From Azolla caroliniana (taxonomy: Eukaryota; Polypodiophyta), in contig JBHGNT010000018.1 of the NCBI GenBank assembly GCA_043228905.1, positions 6,882,001 to 6,946,000 of the forward strand: DNA of 64,000 bases, in the 5' to 3' direction. The notes beneath the pieces are model-generated. The model saw only the letters and a list, made by a program, of their open reading frames with translations, did not search any database and had not been told where the DNA came from. Every line of letters starts with the position of its first letter. The first letter of the stretch is position 1. A program made the position numbers and the translations under genes. This document shows, piece after piece, positions 1 through 10,759 of the stretch.

Positions 1-554
1 CCCGAACACCTTCAGATGCCGGTAGGACACTTCCTTACCGGTCCATACTCTATGTGGCGTGTCTCCGTCCAAGGGTACTGAGGGTGATCTGTTTATCACG
101 TATGTCGCCGTCGACAGTGCCTCAGCCCAGAACTTCTTGGGTAGTTTTGCATGCGCTAGCATACTCCGGACCCTCTCCATTATGGTCCGGTTCATCCTCT
201 CGGCAAGTCCGTTTAGTTCCGGCGTCTTCGGCATGGTAAATTCGAGCCGGATTCCCTTCGAGCGACAGTACTCCTCAAACTACCCTCGGTACTCTCCTCC
301 GTTATCTGCTTGAACCGCCTTCAGCTTCCGGCCGGTTTCTCTTTCCACTCTTGCGTGGAGCTCTTTGAAGATGGATAGCACTTGATCCTTCGTCTTCAAC
401 GGTGTGGCCCACAACTTCCGGCTGTGATCATCTATGAATGTCACGAAGTACTGCGCTCCGGCATGTGACTTCGTGTCTACTTGACACACATCCGTATGCA
501 CCAACTCCAGTGGTGCATTACGTCTCATCAGTGGCCTTGGTCGGAAGGAGGTCC
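1..554 (-). pseudogene. Ty1/copia integrase fragment
   Basis: Read on the minus strand this encodes the copia integrase core. The first catalytic Asp region reads LELVHTDVC, followed by FVTFIDDHSRK and the second Asp motif QADNGGEYRG near 280. The frame breaks at a stop just beyond that and resumes as a region with NGLAERMNRT (third acidic residue) and YRHLKVFG at the window edge. Gag, protease and RT are not present here, so it is a piece running off the left end. The closest relatives in the window are C5 (36258-39660) and C6 (56902-59204). It is a dead copy. Confidence 0.85.
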
Positions 555-586
555 GGTTCCAATCCGGAGGGACCTGTCTCCCAACA
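555..586 (-). repeat. copia LTR tip fused to integrase fragment
   Basis: On the minus strand this reads TGTTGGGAGACAGGTCCC, the start of the LTR family at 59215-59798 (TGTTGGGAAATTGGTCCC). It directly abuts the integrase fragment, so the RT/RNase H half of the element was deleted. Base 587 returns to G1 gypsy sequence. Confidence 0.65.
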
Positions 587-912
587 TTGTGGACCTGGTA
601 AAGAGGAAGCGCTTCTCGACAGAGCCGGAGCCGGAAAAGCCAATCGAAGTAAAGGCGGCCCACATCGAAGAGGTGACGATGGAAGAGGAGTTCCTGGAGA
701 GCCACGATATGAACCTGCACTAGGCCAGAGCAACGACGGAAACCCCTGTTCGAATCGGGGATGTGAAGGAGCTGGTGGTGGTGCTATTTGACCACAGGTC
801 GGAGATTAACTTAATGTCCATGGACATCTACAAGAAGGGTAAATGGTCGATCAACACAAAGCATCGGTGGAAGATACACACGACGACCCGCGCTACTAAA
901 GAGCTTTATGGT
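587..912 (+). pseudogene. gypsy G1 pol: spacer and retropepsin region
   Basis: Plus-strand coding from VDLVKRKRF runs through an acidic spacer, hits a TAG at 721-723, and continues into an aspartic-protease-like segment containing LFDHRSEINLMS, then ELYGVC. A change in the Asp-x-Gly core (DHR) and the internal stop mark it as dead. From memory, this protease with a DHGSEIN-type core belongs to an unusual Ty3/gypsy lineage; I could not check this. The same reading resumes at 1377 as PVIL and METKVLD, so the pieces are one pol gene split by an LTR, with roughly 70 bp of pol missing at the junction. Confidence 0.7.
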
Positions 913-1376
913 GTGTGCTTTCCTTTCTATAGTGTAGATTTTATGTATTTCCTTTCTATATATGAATTATAGATGGAACAACCATAGACAACCATGTGCA
1001 CAAAACCATGGTTCTAAACCCATGGTTTGTGCATGACATAAGCAAAACCGTGTGCACAAAACCATGGTTTTAGCCCATGGTTTTGTGCATGTCACAAGCA
1101 TGGAAAGACCTATAAAAGCCTCTAGTTGGGCTTGTGTAAGGGGGGCTCAATATGTGATATCACCAACACCACTATCATCAATATAATTATATTTGTCTTT
1201 ATCTTCTTCATATTTTTCTACTTCTCAAGTGTACAATCCTTCTTCTTCTCAAGTGAATAAATTTCATCAAATCTTACATTGATCATCATCTCTTCGATAA
1301 TTTCGTGAACGTCCTCCCCAGTCCAAGACCCTAGTGGTCGCTCGAGTAGCACACGCACGTGCGAATCTTCGCGACA
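913..1376 (+). repeat. 5'-truncated gypsy LTR (TGTCG-type) inside G1
   Basis: It ends with the family terminus GAATCTTCGCGACA, and 1377 resumes the G1 protease reading. The body matches, in reverse, 46708-47100, sharing the CCATGGTTTTGTGCA palindromic stretch and the GATATCACCAACACCACT block. The first part of the LTR is missing. It contains several copies of an ACCATGGTT inverted motif (1000-1085). The LTR strand is +. Confidence 0.7.
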
Positions 1377-2263
1377 CCGGTGATACTCGACGAGCTTTAC
1401 ATTACAACGGCTCGTATGGAGACCAAAGTGTTGGACAATGGTTCGGCATATGCAAGGGTGAAGAGCCAGGACGGTAAGCACTCCATCCAATTCCTGACAG
1501 TGAGGCTGAATCATGAATGAAACCGTGATTCTCTCGGCGGCGAGGGCCGAGGGGATTTTTAGAGAGGACTATCAAGGTGTGGGGCCGCAATAGTCTGGAA
1601 AACTGGAAGAATCCCCACACCTGTACCATAAGTAGGAAATTTTGGCCCACCGCTAACGGAGGTTGTACCATAGCCGACATCGATGGCCGGGAGAAGAAGC
1701 GGGTCAAAGGACGCTTGAAGGCCTACGACGCCTTAGGCTCCGACGCCTTAGGCTCCGACGCCTTAGGCTCTGACGACGAGATTATTGGCGTTATGGATGC
1801 AGTCTTATTTGATGACACTCTCGGGGAGATCGAGAGGTTGGCCAAAGAGGACCTACGTGAGGACCGGATAGTTCCGACCGGTTTGATCGAAATGTACGAA
1901 GTAATCGAGGACTTCGGAAGGATGGTCGGGTCGGATCGAATGACCCTATAATGCACGGAATACAAGATTGTGGACCAGAAGGTGAGGCCAATCGCGACTC
2001 CCTTGTTGGAGGACAGCTGGGAACGGATCAAAGGGGCACGATCGACCCAAGTTTACGAAATCCGGCCGGCAGAGGACACCGGTTCACCAACAAGACGCTA
2101 CGGGAGCTCAAGATCGGTGGGGGTGGCTTCCTACGCTTCATTTAGAACCTGCAGCTGGTCAACAAGGTGACCATTCGAAACGCAGGGATTGGGTCGACAA
2201 TTGATGAGTTTATGGAGGCCTTTACGGGGAGGTCGGTCTACTCAGTCAGCGACTTGTACTCCG
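1377..2263 (+). pseudogene. gypsy G1 pol: protease end, linker and start of reverse transcriptase
   Basis: Reading starts PVILDELYITTARMETK, then ARVKSQDGKHS. A long linker follows (1577-1951) and contains a 15-bp triplication giving DALGS three times (1731-1775). A segment with VRPIATPLLEDSWERIKGAR comes next. Frame shifts occur near 2040 and stops are present. The last part reads NKVTIRNAGIGSTIDEF and SVYSVSDLYS, the start of the RT palm. It stops exactly at the C1 insertion (2264), and the next codons (Y-S-G-Y-D) are found at 14036 onward. Base composition is GC-richer than the AT-rich C1 that interrupts it. Confidence 0.8.
2259..2263. repeat. target-site duplication CTCCG of C1 (left copy)
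   Basis: CTCCG here directly precedes TGTTGAG of the C1 5' LTR, and the same five bases at 14036-14040 directly follow the 3' LTR terminus TAACA. The interrupted G1 reading frame is continuous across the two copies, which fixes both element ends. Confidence 0.93.
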
Positions 2264-3434
2264 TGTTGAGAAACAAGCTCAACAAAAGCATATGATGCAT
2301 ATTGGTAAGTGAAATGTCCTATAGTAGCTATTGGGAAATTAACTACTATTAGGCATATAGGCAAAAACAACTATTTAGCTATCTACAACTAATTAGCTAC
2401 TCATAGCTAATTAGCTGCACATGTAAGTCACGTTGTCATGCCTTTCGGCTTCGGATCGTTGCGTGAGTCGGGTGGGAATTGTCGGGGTTTTAGACTAGGA
2501 GGAGGAGAGTTTTAAGGCTAATAAGAATATAAATAGATTTTAAGAAAGAGATATAGAAACCTCGTGAATCCCACGAGTCTATTGTATTAGATTATTCAAT
2601 ATTAAGATAAGAATATGAATTTGGATTAAAAGAGAGATATTAAAAACGCGTGAATCCCACAAGTATAGATTATTAGATTTATTAATATTTAGAATCCTAA
2701 TAACAATTTATTATAGATTGGAAGAGATAGATTATATCAAACTTCGTGAATCCCACGATTATATTTTATTAATTGGTGTTTTAGGAAATATATCCAATTT
2801 CCAAATATTCCACACCCTTATTACATTGTGCTTCCCATCCTTAATAGTGATGAGAGAGTCTTAATAATCCATGCTTTTTCTCTAACAATAGACTATATGC
2901 TTTATCTAACATGCCTTTTTCTAAAGTAATCATGCTTTTTCTAACTTGATGCGTTTTTATCGACTATAGTGTTCATGCACACTAGATGTGCATGTGTAGC
3001 TTTTTCTTTTATCATGCATTTCTATGTGGGACATCTACTTTTTGGCACTAATGATATGTTAGTGTAATGGTGAAGCTTCACATTGCATACATGGAGGTAC
3101 AAGGTTTGAATCTTGCCTTATGCATGATGTATTTTAATATTTTCTTCTATTTCTTCATATTTATTGAATTGGTTATTTTATACGTTTTTCACGTAGTGTA
3201 CGAAATACACTACGACGACGTATAACTTAGGTTAAAAAGTAGTAATGAGTGTAGTTGTAAGAGGAGAAGAAAACTGACGAGAGAGGTTTTCTCTACGTGT
3301 AATGAAATAAAAGTTTTTGGGTTGCTACAGAGGTAAGTCTCCTTCCCCCATCCTTTTCTGTCATGAGCACACCAAACGATCCAGCACATCATGATCCGAT
3401 GTGCATTAAGAAGAACCGGAGTGCCTTCGTAACA
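2264..3434 (+). repeat. C1 5' LTR with nested solo LTR
   Basis: Starts TGTTGAGAAACAAGCTCAAC and ends CCTTCGTAACA, matching the 362-bp 3' LTR at 13674-14035. The extra length is the 784-bp insert 2434-3217 plus a short local duplication of the TAGCTACTCA type. Typical TG...CA ends and the adjacent primer site fix it as the 5' LTR. Confidence 0.92.
2434..3217 (-). repeat. solo gypsy LTR in the C1 5' LTR
   Basis: In minus orientation it begins TGTCGTAGTGTA and ends AAGGCATGACA. It matches the + strand LTR 45719-46370 along its length, including the CGTGAATCCCACGA motifs. The empty site survives in the C1 3' LTR (GTCATTTATAAC against GTCACGTATAAC here), which shows a 4-bp duplication ACGT (2430-2433 and 3218-3221). 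It carries a tRNA-like A/B-box cassette at about 3066-3118 on the + strand, antisense to the LTR. Confidence 0.82.
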
Positions 3435-3446
3435 TGGTATCAGAGC
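3435..3446 (+). other. C1 primer-binding site (initiator tRNA-Met type)
   Basis: TGGTATCAGAGC starts at the base after the 5' LTR. This is the common plant copia site complementary to the 3' end of initiator tRNA-Met. Confidence 0.92.
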
Positions 3447-3564
3447 AGAGTTACTCGTAAAGAGGAACAATACAAATCTGAGAAGTTTGGTTGTGGTTGC
3501 TAGTCTGAATTAGAGAGTTGTTTGTGAAGTTAATCGTAGCAAAAGCTCTTATTTGAAAGAGAGA

Positions 3565-4359
3565 ATGGAAGCCAAATAGTCACAAAAAAGTTGGAGAAAA
3601 ACAATTTCCTTGTGTGGAAATTCAGAATGACAAATTTCCTAATGGGAAAAGGATACTGGGATTACATTGAAGGAGACCTAGAAGAGGCTCTAGAGATCCT
3701 TGAAGAAAATGCAACTGTTGCACAGATTAGAGCATTTAAGGAATGGAATCAAGGGGCAAGGAAAGTATTGCATTGGCTATGACTTAACATCTAAGATTCG
3801 ATGCTTGGACACATACAAGATGCTTTGCTTCCAAAAGAAGCTTGGAACAGTTTGGTAAAACTGTTTGCAGTAAACACAAAGGCTAGAAAGCTTCAGTTGA
3901 AGACTGAGCTAAATACCTTGGAAAAAGGTAAGATGTCTGTTAATGAGTATGCTCTGAAAATAAAGATCATATGTGAGTCATTTGCTTCTATTGATGTGAA
4001 GGTAGAAGATGATAAGGTGGAAATAGGCTTAAGAGGCTTAGGACCTCAATATAAAAGCTTCAAAACATCTATTCTCACAAGGGATAACATCCCAAGTTTT
4101 CCAGATCTAGTTTCAATGCTTGTAGTGGAAGAAAGAAATCAGATGGATTATGTAAACAAAGGAAACTCTGAGACTGAGGGGCAAGCCCTCTACAATAGTG
4201 TTGGAAGAGGTTGAGGAAGAGGTCATGGAAGATTTGGTTAAGCTAGAACCAACAATAATTATCAAGGAAGAGGACAACACGCTACAAATGGAAGAAACAA
4301 CATCAGAGGCAGGGGAGCAATGGAGGCGGAGGTAAGTAAACTTTTTTGAATGATGATGG
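3565..4359 (+). pseudogene. C1 gag
   Basis: The ATG at 3565 is followed after four codons by TAG, and the continuing frame is shifted. The readable parts are NNFLVWKFRMTNFLMGKGYW (copia gag N-terminus) and, from 3801, a UBN2-type segment with ARKLQLKTELNTLEKG and VEIGLRGLGPQYKSFKTSI. A Gly/Arg-rich stretch precedes the zinc knuckle. At least two stops and one frameshift make it non-functional. Gag would form the particle shell. Confidence 0.85.
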
Positions 4360-5116
4360 TTGTTTCATTGTGGAAAACCAGGCCATACACATGTTGAATG
4401 CTATAAAAAGAAAAATGATGAAAAAAGAGGGAAGAGACATCAAAATAACTATGCTTCAACTAGTGAAGACTGTGATAAAGAAGGTGCATTTATGATACAA
4501 CATGAGACAACAACAATGATTGAACATTCACAAAGATGGAATGAAGAGTATATGTGGTATGTAGATTATAGGGCATCTAATCATATGACTGGACATGCAA
4601 ATTGGTTTGAAAGTCTAAGAGAACCAGAGATTCCTGGTTATGTACAAACAGGTGATAATACCACTCATACAATCAAGCATGTTGGAGATATCCCATTGTG
4701 GGAAGAAAAAGGAAAAACAAAGTATATGATGAATGTTATGCATGTGCCAAACCTTGCAAAATATCTGATTTCTATTGGACATATGGTAGAGCAAAGAATG
4801 CAAATTAAGTTTAAGCAAAGTGGATGCTTTATAGAGAAACATGGAAAGCTTATTGCAAAAGGAAAACGACAAGGAAGAATGTTTGTGTTAGATGTGGATA
4901 TGCCTAAAAAGATTACAACCATGTTTGTAGAAGGAATGAATGTAATCTCAGATGTGGAGATGTGGCATAAAAGAATCGGTCACATAAATATGCAAACCTT
5001 GGAAAATATGTTGAGGAAAAATGCAGTGGCTGGACTGCCTAAGTTGAAAGATTGTGAGATGAGCAAAATATGTGAAGCATGCCAATATGGAAAGCAAAAC
5101 AAGTTACCTTTCCCTC
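4360..5116 (+). pseudogene. C1 zinc knuckle, protease and GAG-pre-integrase
   Basis: The open stretch begins with a CCHC knuckle (FHCGKPGHTHVEC), then a copia protease region WYVDYRASNHMT, where the catalytic D-S-G is altered to D-Y-R. GAG-pre-integrase follows with MWHKRIGHINMQTLENM and ends CEACQYGKQ. It is cut at 5116 by the chromovirus; coding resumes at 10894. The loss of the protease active-site triad indicates a dead copy. Confidence 0.88.
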
Positions 5117-5406
5117 TGTCATAACTAGACTCGAACCCATAACCTTTTGTTACACGGGTCGAGACTTTACCATTAGGGTATGAATTGTAATTTGAAGGAT
5201 ATTATTTTCATTTAGGTTTTATTGGGAAATTGATGTATATTCCAGATTTCTCTGGAACATTCTAGAAACTTCAGGAGTATTCCTGAAGACACTATAAAAG
5301 GAGGCGCAAGGCATTAGTTCGAACCAAATCGGTTCAACGCCAGTCTTCAGCCTTCTAACTACTGTTGTATATCTTCCGTCATATAATACATATATCTTTC
5401 GCATCA

Positions 5407-5452
<46 letters not shown>

Positions 5453-5581
5453 ATTCCTTCTCTCAAAGTTCGACACCTCTCATAGTACTAATCCTTCTCT
5501 GTCTTAGTACTATTCCCCAACAATAGTACTAATCCTTCTTTTAGTACTAATTCCTTCTCTGCCTTAATAGAGTTCCTGACA
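5117..5581 (+). repeat. chromovirus 5' LTR
   Basis: 465 bp, TGTCATAAC...GTTCCTGACA. It contains an antisense tRNA-like cassette (about 5125-5180), a TATA box (5293), an R-region start with the self-primer complement (5326-5337), a CT microsatellite (5411-5449) and four AGTACTAAT repeats near the 3' end. Confidence 0.95.
5293..5300 (+). promoter_or_regulatory. chromovirus LTR TATA box
   Basis: TATAAAAG at 5293-5300. A start site 30-33 bp downstream would fall at 5323-5328, where the stretch complementary to the primer site begins (5326). Confidence 0.75.
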
Positions 5582-5583
5582 GT

Positions 5584-5595
5584 TTGAACCGATTT
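5584..5595 (+). other. self-priming PBS of the chromovirus
   Basis: TTGAACCGATTT lies 2 nt after the LTR and is the exact reverse complement of AAATCGGTTCAA at 5326-5337 in the LTR. No TGG-starting tRNA site is visible here. In Tf1 of fission yeast the 5' end of the element RNA folds onto the PBS and primes minus-strand synthesis; this arrangement is the same. Assignment is by complementarity and position only. Confidence 0.78.
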
Positions 5596-5669
5596 CGTCT
5601 ACTAGTCTCCCTCTTCCTTCTGTCTCCCTCCTTTCCTACTAGTCTCTTATTTCCCTTTTCCTTCATCCC

Positions 5670-6839
5670 ATGGCCACCGTTAGCGCTGAAGAGTATCAAT
5701 CCGTTTTCTCGGAATTTCAATGCTTGAAAGAGAAGTTTCATGCTTTGGAACAAGAAAATCAACGCTTGTTGGGGGATCTTCAGCAAATTTCCTTAGAAAA
5801 GCAGCAAACGCAACAACAGCATGGGGAACTTGCGTTACGCGTGCAACAACTCGAAGCAACCATCGTAGCAATGCAACAACAAGGGCACGGAGCACAAGGG
5901 ATTCATAAAGAACCCAAGATTGGCCTTCCCACGAAGTTCGATGGAACGCGATCGCAGTTTAGAGGGTTCCTTAACCAGGTACGGTTAGTTATTCAAATGC
6001 ATCCGTCCCGATATCCCACCGATGCATCACGAGTGGGTTTAGTAGGCACGTTGTTAAATGGCTCAGCATTAGCATGGCTCGCTCCGCTACTAGAAAAGGA
6101 ATCTCCAGTACTAAATAATTTTGAAGAATTCATAAGTGAGTTTAAAGCATGTTTTGGAGATACTGACAGCATAAGGACTGCAATCAACAAAATCCGGCGA
6201 TTACGCCAAGGTGACCGTCCAGCCTCCGCATATGCTGCGGATTTCCGCCTACTCGCCGCCGATATCCCCTGGGATGATCAAGCATTGATGGAGCAGTTCC
6301 GCTATGGTCTACGCAACGATGTCAAGGATTTACTCTTGACTTTCCCTGAAGAGCCAAAATCATTAACAGAAGCAATCAGTCGAGCGGTCAGATGTGACAA
6401 CCGCCTCTTCGAGCGACGTTCGGAACGACAATTTCAGATGCCGAGGGCAAGATCCGAGCCTACCTATGCCTCAGTGGTAGCGAAACCTTTTCAAAGGGAG
6501 TCACATAATGCGCCTCCAGTAAGTACTCCAACTCCAATGGAAATTGACACTACACGTCGTCGTGGGCCACTATCGGAGGAGGAAAAGCAACGACGCCGAA
6601 CAAACCGATTATGCCTTTATTGCGGTGGACCAGGGCATATCGCGATAAACTGTCCCCATAGACCAAGAAGGCAGGTAAACCAAGTCATTGTTAGTTCTGA
6701 CTATACTAAACCCGAGTCTATTTCAGTAGGAATCTCTGATAATCCTCATAGTCATAATAGTCCTAATAGTACTAATAGTCTGAATCTCGCAAACAAATTT
6801 GATGTCCTTAGCCAATTAGAAGAAGAGTTAAACGACTAA
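5670..6839 (+). CDS. gag: chromovirus Gag
   Basis: 389 aa. The start is the first ATG after the leader, 75 nt past the PBS. Residues 1-75 form a Glu/Gln-rich coiled coil. Residues about 85-240 are a retrotransposon capsid domain (FDGTRSQFRGFLNQV, then LRQGDRPASAYAADFR), as in sushi/PEG10-type Gags. A basic region precedes one CCHC knuckle, CLYCGGPGHIAINC, near residue 315. The frame is uninterrupted. The TAA at 6837 overlaps the pol frame, which is -1 relative to gag. The protein would assemble the particle and bind element RNA. Confidence 0.93.
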   Translation: MATVSAEEYQSVFSEFQCLKEKFHALEQENQRLLGDLQQISLEKQQTQQQHGELALRVQQLEATIVAMQQQGHGAQGIHKEPKIGLPTKFDGTRSQFRGFLNQVRLVIQMHPSRYPTDASRVGLVGTLLNGSALAWLAPLLEKESPVLNNFEEFISEFKACFGDTDSIRTAINKIRRLRQGDRPASAYAADFRLLAADIPWDDQALMEQFRYGLRNDVKDLLLTFPEEPKSLTEAISRAVRCDNRLFERRSERQFQMPRARSEPTYASVVAKPFQRESHNAPPVSTPTPMEIDTTRRRGPLSEEEKQRRRTNRLCLYCGGPGHIAINCPHRPRRQVNQVIVSSDYTKPESISVGISDNPHSHNSPNSTNSLNLANKFDVLSQLEEELND

Positions 6840-6871
6840 GTCCAGCCAAAATAGGAGCCGTTTGGTTGGAC
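6827..6871 (+). promoter_or_regulatory. -1 ribosomal frameshift signal between gag and pol
   Basis: The heptamer GTTAAAC (6827-6833) sits in the gag frame as G TTA AAC, two codons before the gag stop and inside the only 25-nt overlap of the two frames (6812-6836). After a 6-nt spacer, GTCCAGCCAAA (6840-6850) pairs with TTTGGTTGGAC (6861-6871) to give an 11-bp stem with one G-U pair and a 10-nt loop. Layout and spacing match X-XXY-YYZ frameshift cassettes. Sushi/PEG10 elements are known to use -1 frameshifting here. Not tested. Confidence 0.75.
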
Positions 6872-9800
6872 AGCCCTAGATCTGTGCAGCCCATTAGTGG
6901 TTCCATTCCCTCTAAGCAAGTTAGTGATGTGTTCGTAGCCCAAGTAGCAGTTAGTACTAAAAGTACCCCTCCAGTACATACCTGAGCCCTTCTAGATTCC
7001 GGAGCTAATTCTTGCTTCATGGATAGGAATTTTGCCCGAGCTCATCAGATATCTCTCAGAAAGCTCCCATGTCCAGCCTCAGTAGTAGTCATTGATGGTC
7101 GTCCCATTGCTTCTGGTAATATCATAGAAGAGTCGGAACCCGTTAATATTGTCCTAGATAACTTAACATGTGTAGTATCATTTAATATTATTAGTATTCC
7201 AGAACATCCCATAGTTTTAGGATTACCATGGTTCGAGTTACATGACCCAGACATAGATTGGAGGACAAGGGAAATCCGGTTGCGACAAACCCAAGGATCT
7301 ACCCAGAAGGTTGCAACCATTTCGCTACGTCAGTTGCGTGAGGAAGGGCGCAAGGAGGAAATGTTTCTCTTTGCAATATCAGTACAACCCTCCAACACCA
7401 CCAAAGAGGAGTCCACCGTTCAACTTCCCGAGAAGTATCGTCAGTATGCTGATGTGTTCGATAAAGTACAAGCCAACACACTTCCTCATCATCGGCCGTA
7501 CGACTGCGCCATCGACTTACAACCGGGAAAAGAGCCGCCATGGGGGCCGATCTACAATTTGTCACCAACCGAGCTAGAAGTCCTTCGAGCCTATATAGAG
7601 GAGAATTTGGAGAACGGTTTCATTCGGCATTCGAAATCTCCAGCCGGCGCACCCATTTTCTTCGTCAAGAAAAAAGATGGCTCGCTTCGACTCGTTGTAG
7701 ATTACCGTGGCTTGAATAAGGTCACAGTAAGAAATAGGTATGCTCTTCCCCTTATCTCAAGTCTTTTAGAACGGATCAACGGTGCTAGGTTCTTCACGAA
7801 GATAGACTTACGAGGAGCCTATAACCTCGTACGGATCCGACCAGGAGATGAATGGAAGACCGCGTTTCGCACCAGATATGGGCACTTCGAGTATACGGTC
7901 ATGCCGTTCGGACTCACTAATGCGCCGGCAGTCTTCCAGCACATGGCGAATGATATATTTCGAGATCTCTTGGATGATTTTTTGATCATCTATTTGGATG
8001 ATCTACTGGTTTATTCAAAGACCCAAGAAGAACATGATTCTCATGTACTATTAGTACTAAAACGACTTCGAGAACATGGTCTGTATGCAAAGTTAGAGAA
8101 ATGTAGTTTCGGGTGCAACCAAGTGGAGTTTCTCGGCTATGTCATCTCCTCAGAAGGCATATCTATGGACCCAGCCAAGGTCAAAACGGTGATAGAATGG
8201 CACACTCCGCGTTCGGTGCGGGATGTGCAATGCTTCCTAGGCTTTGCAAATTTCTACCGGAAGTTCATACAAAATTACTCAAAAATTGTGCTGCCTCTCA
8301 CACAGCTCACCAGGAAGGGACAATCATTCATTTGGTCTAAAGAGACGGACATGGCTTTCGAGAGTCTTAAGAAGGCGTTTACATCAGCTCCAATTTTAGG
8401 TCATGTGGATCCGGAAAAACCATTCATTATCGAAGCTGATGCATCGGATTTCGCATTGGGGAGCATTCTGTCACAACAGGGTAACGACGAGAAGCTACAT
8501 CCTGTGGCTTTCCACTCCCGTAAGTTTGACGCCGCCGAAATCAACTACGAAATTCATGATAAAGAGCTATTAGCAATAGTTGATTCTTTTATGCAATGGA
8601 GGCATTTCCTGGAGGGATCTCCTCATCAGGTCACTGTATTCAGTGACCACAAGAACCTTGCCTACTTTCAAGATGCTCGTGTACTGAATCGACGTCAAGC
8701 TCGGTGGGCCCACTTCCTCACACGCTTCGACTTCAAAATTACATATCGTCCGGGGAAGCACCAAGGGAAGGCAGATGCATTATCACGGCGTTCGTATCTA
8801 ACACCACGTCCCGGTGAGCCAGCTTTCGATAACCAGAAGCAAGTAATCTTGGGTCCAGCACGACTGCAAGCAGCACAGGTCTTTGACATGCCCGTGGATT
8901 CCGACATTACCAATACTATACGTGAGGACTTGAAGACTGACGCTTTCGCCCAAGCTATACTAGCACAAATTGACCCCTCTCGAGCGTCATGTTCACAATC
9001 ACAATCACCAGGTACGGATTATCGACAATTCAAATACTGTGATGGATTACTCTTCTTTAAAGAACTTTTGTATGTTCCTAATGGTTCTTGCCGCCTTCGA
9101 GTAGTACAAAACTGCCATGACACATATACAGCAGGACATTTTGGTAGTACTAAAACATTAGATTTAGTACAACGATCATTCTGGTGGCCCCGTATGCGAC
9201 AATTTGTCGAAGATTTTGTTCGGACTTGCGATACATGCTGCAGAGCGAAAATGCCAAGACATCATCCATATGGTTTATTAGAACCATTACCAATTCCGAG
9301 CAAGCCATGGCAATCCATTGCTCTTGACTTCATTACAGATCTTCCAGTCTCTAAGGGATTCAATGCGATTCTCACAGTGGTGGATCGATATACGAAGATG
9401 GCTCATTTCTTACCATGTACTAAAGAAATATCTAGTGAAGACACCGCCGAAATTGTCATGCGGGAAGTATGTCGGCATCATGGACTCCCTGATAATATCA
9501 TCAGCGATCGTGGACCCCAGTTTGTGTCAAAATTCTGGAAGCACCTTTTTAAAATGCTGAAGGTCACTTGTAACCTCTCCTCCGGCTACCACCCACAAAC
9601 CGACGGTCAAGCCGAACGAACAAATCAAACACTGGAGCAGTATCTGCGGTGCTTTCTCAACTATCATCAGAATGACTGGGCAGATATTCTTCAGTTCGCC
9701 GAATTTGCCTATAATAACGCTATCCACGCATCGACTAAAGTCACGCCATTCTACGCTTATACGGGATATCATCCCCGGTGGTGTGTCCTTGAAACCCCAG

Positions 9801-10423
9801 AAGTGTCCACAAATCCTTGCGCGGAGGATCGTTTGGAGCGGTTACGCAAGATACAAGCGGATTTATCTACTCAACTCCAGCAAGCTCAACAATCACACAA
9901 GGACTACGCAGATCGTCATCGACTTCCATCCAGTTTTAACATTGGAGATCGGGTGTGGCTGCTACGACGACACATCAAGACTACTCGCCCATGTGAGAAG
10001 TTGGATTATCGGCGATTAGGTCCTTTCCGTATTATCGGGAAGATTAATGATGTCGCTTTTCGTCTCGAGCTACCTCCGCAACTTCGGATACACCCGGTGT
10101 TTCATAGTTCTCTCCTCGAACCCTATCACGAGAGCACTATCCCAGGACGTACTATACAACCTCCACCTCCTATCGAGCTCGAAGATGGACCTGAGTATGA
10201 GGTCGCTGCCATCCTCGATTCCAAGATTGTTCGCAACAAGCTCTACTATCTAGTCGATTGGCTAGGATATAGTCCCAGCGAGCGTACTTGGGAACCGATC
10301 GAGAATGTGACCAATGCTCGTGCTCTTCTAGAAGACTTCCATCGACGATATCCCGAGAAACCGGGTCCTCAATCCAAAACGACTCGTGAAACTCGTCGTT
10401 TTAAAGGGGGGATAGTGTCATAA
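6834..10423 (+). pseudogene. pol: chromovirus Pol: protease, RT, RNase H, integrase, chromodomain
   Basis: Pol is open in the -1 frame from gag except for one TGA at 6983-6985, which lies just before the protease motif LLDSGANS. An ATG-led open stretch of 1134 aa starts at 7019. Landmarks: RT FVKKKDGSLRLVVDYRGLNK and IIYLDDLLVYS (YLDD at 7991); RNase H EADASDFALG and HDKELLAIVDSF; integrase H-H-C-C finger (about 9117-9247), then D, D and E in ALDFITDLP, ISDRGPQFVS and DGQAERTNQTLEQYL; C-terminal chromodomain (about 10197-10360) with YYLVDWLGYSPSERTWEP. The stop codon lies 8 bp inside the 3' LTR. With only one nonsense codon it died recently or can be supplied in trans. Confidence 0.93.
10403..10415 (+). 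other. chromovirus polypurine tract
   Basis: AAAGGGGGGATAG lies directly before TGTCATAAC of the 3' LTR. It primes plus-strand synthesis. Confidence 0.85.
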
Positions 10424-10705
10424 CTAGACTCGAACCCATAACCTTTTGTTACACGGGTCGAGACTTTACCATTAGGGTATGAATTGTAATTTGAAGGATA
10501 TTATTTTCATTTAGGTTTTATTGGGAAATTGATGTATATTCCAGATTTCTCTGGAACATTCTAGAAACTTCAGGAGTATTCCTGAAGACACTATAAAAGG
10601 AGGCGCAAGGCATTAGTTCGAACCAAATCGGTTCAACGCCAGTCTTCAGCCTTCTAACTACTGTTGTATATCTTCCGTCATATAATACATATATCTTTCG
10701 CATCA

Positions 10706-10759
<54 letters not shown>

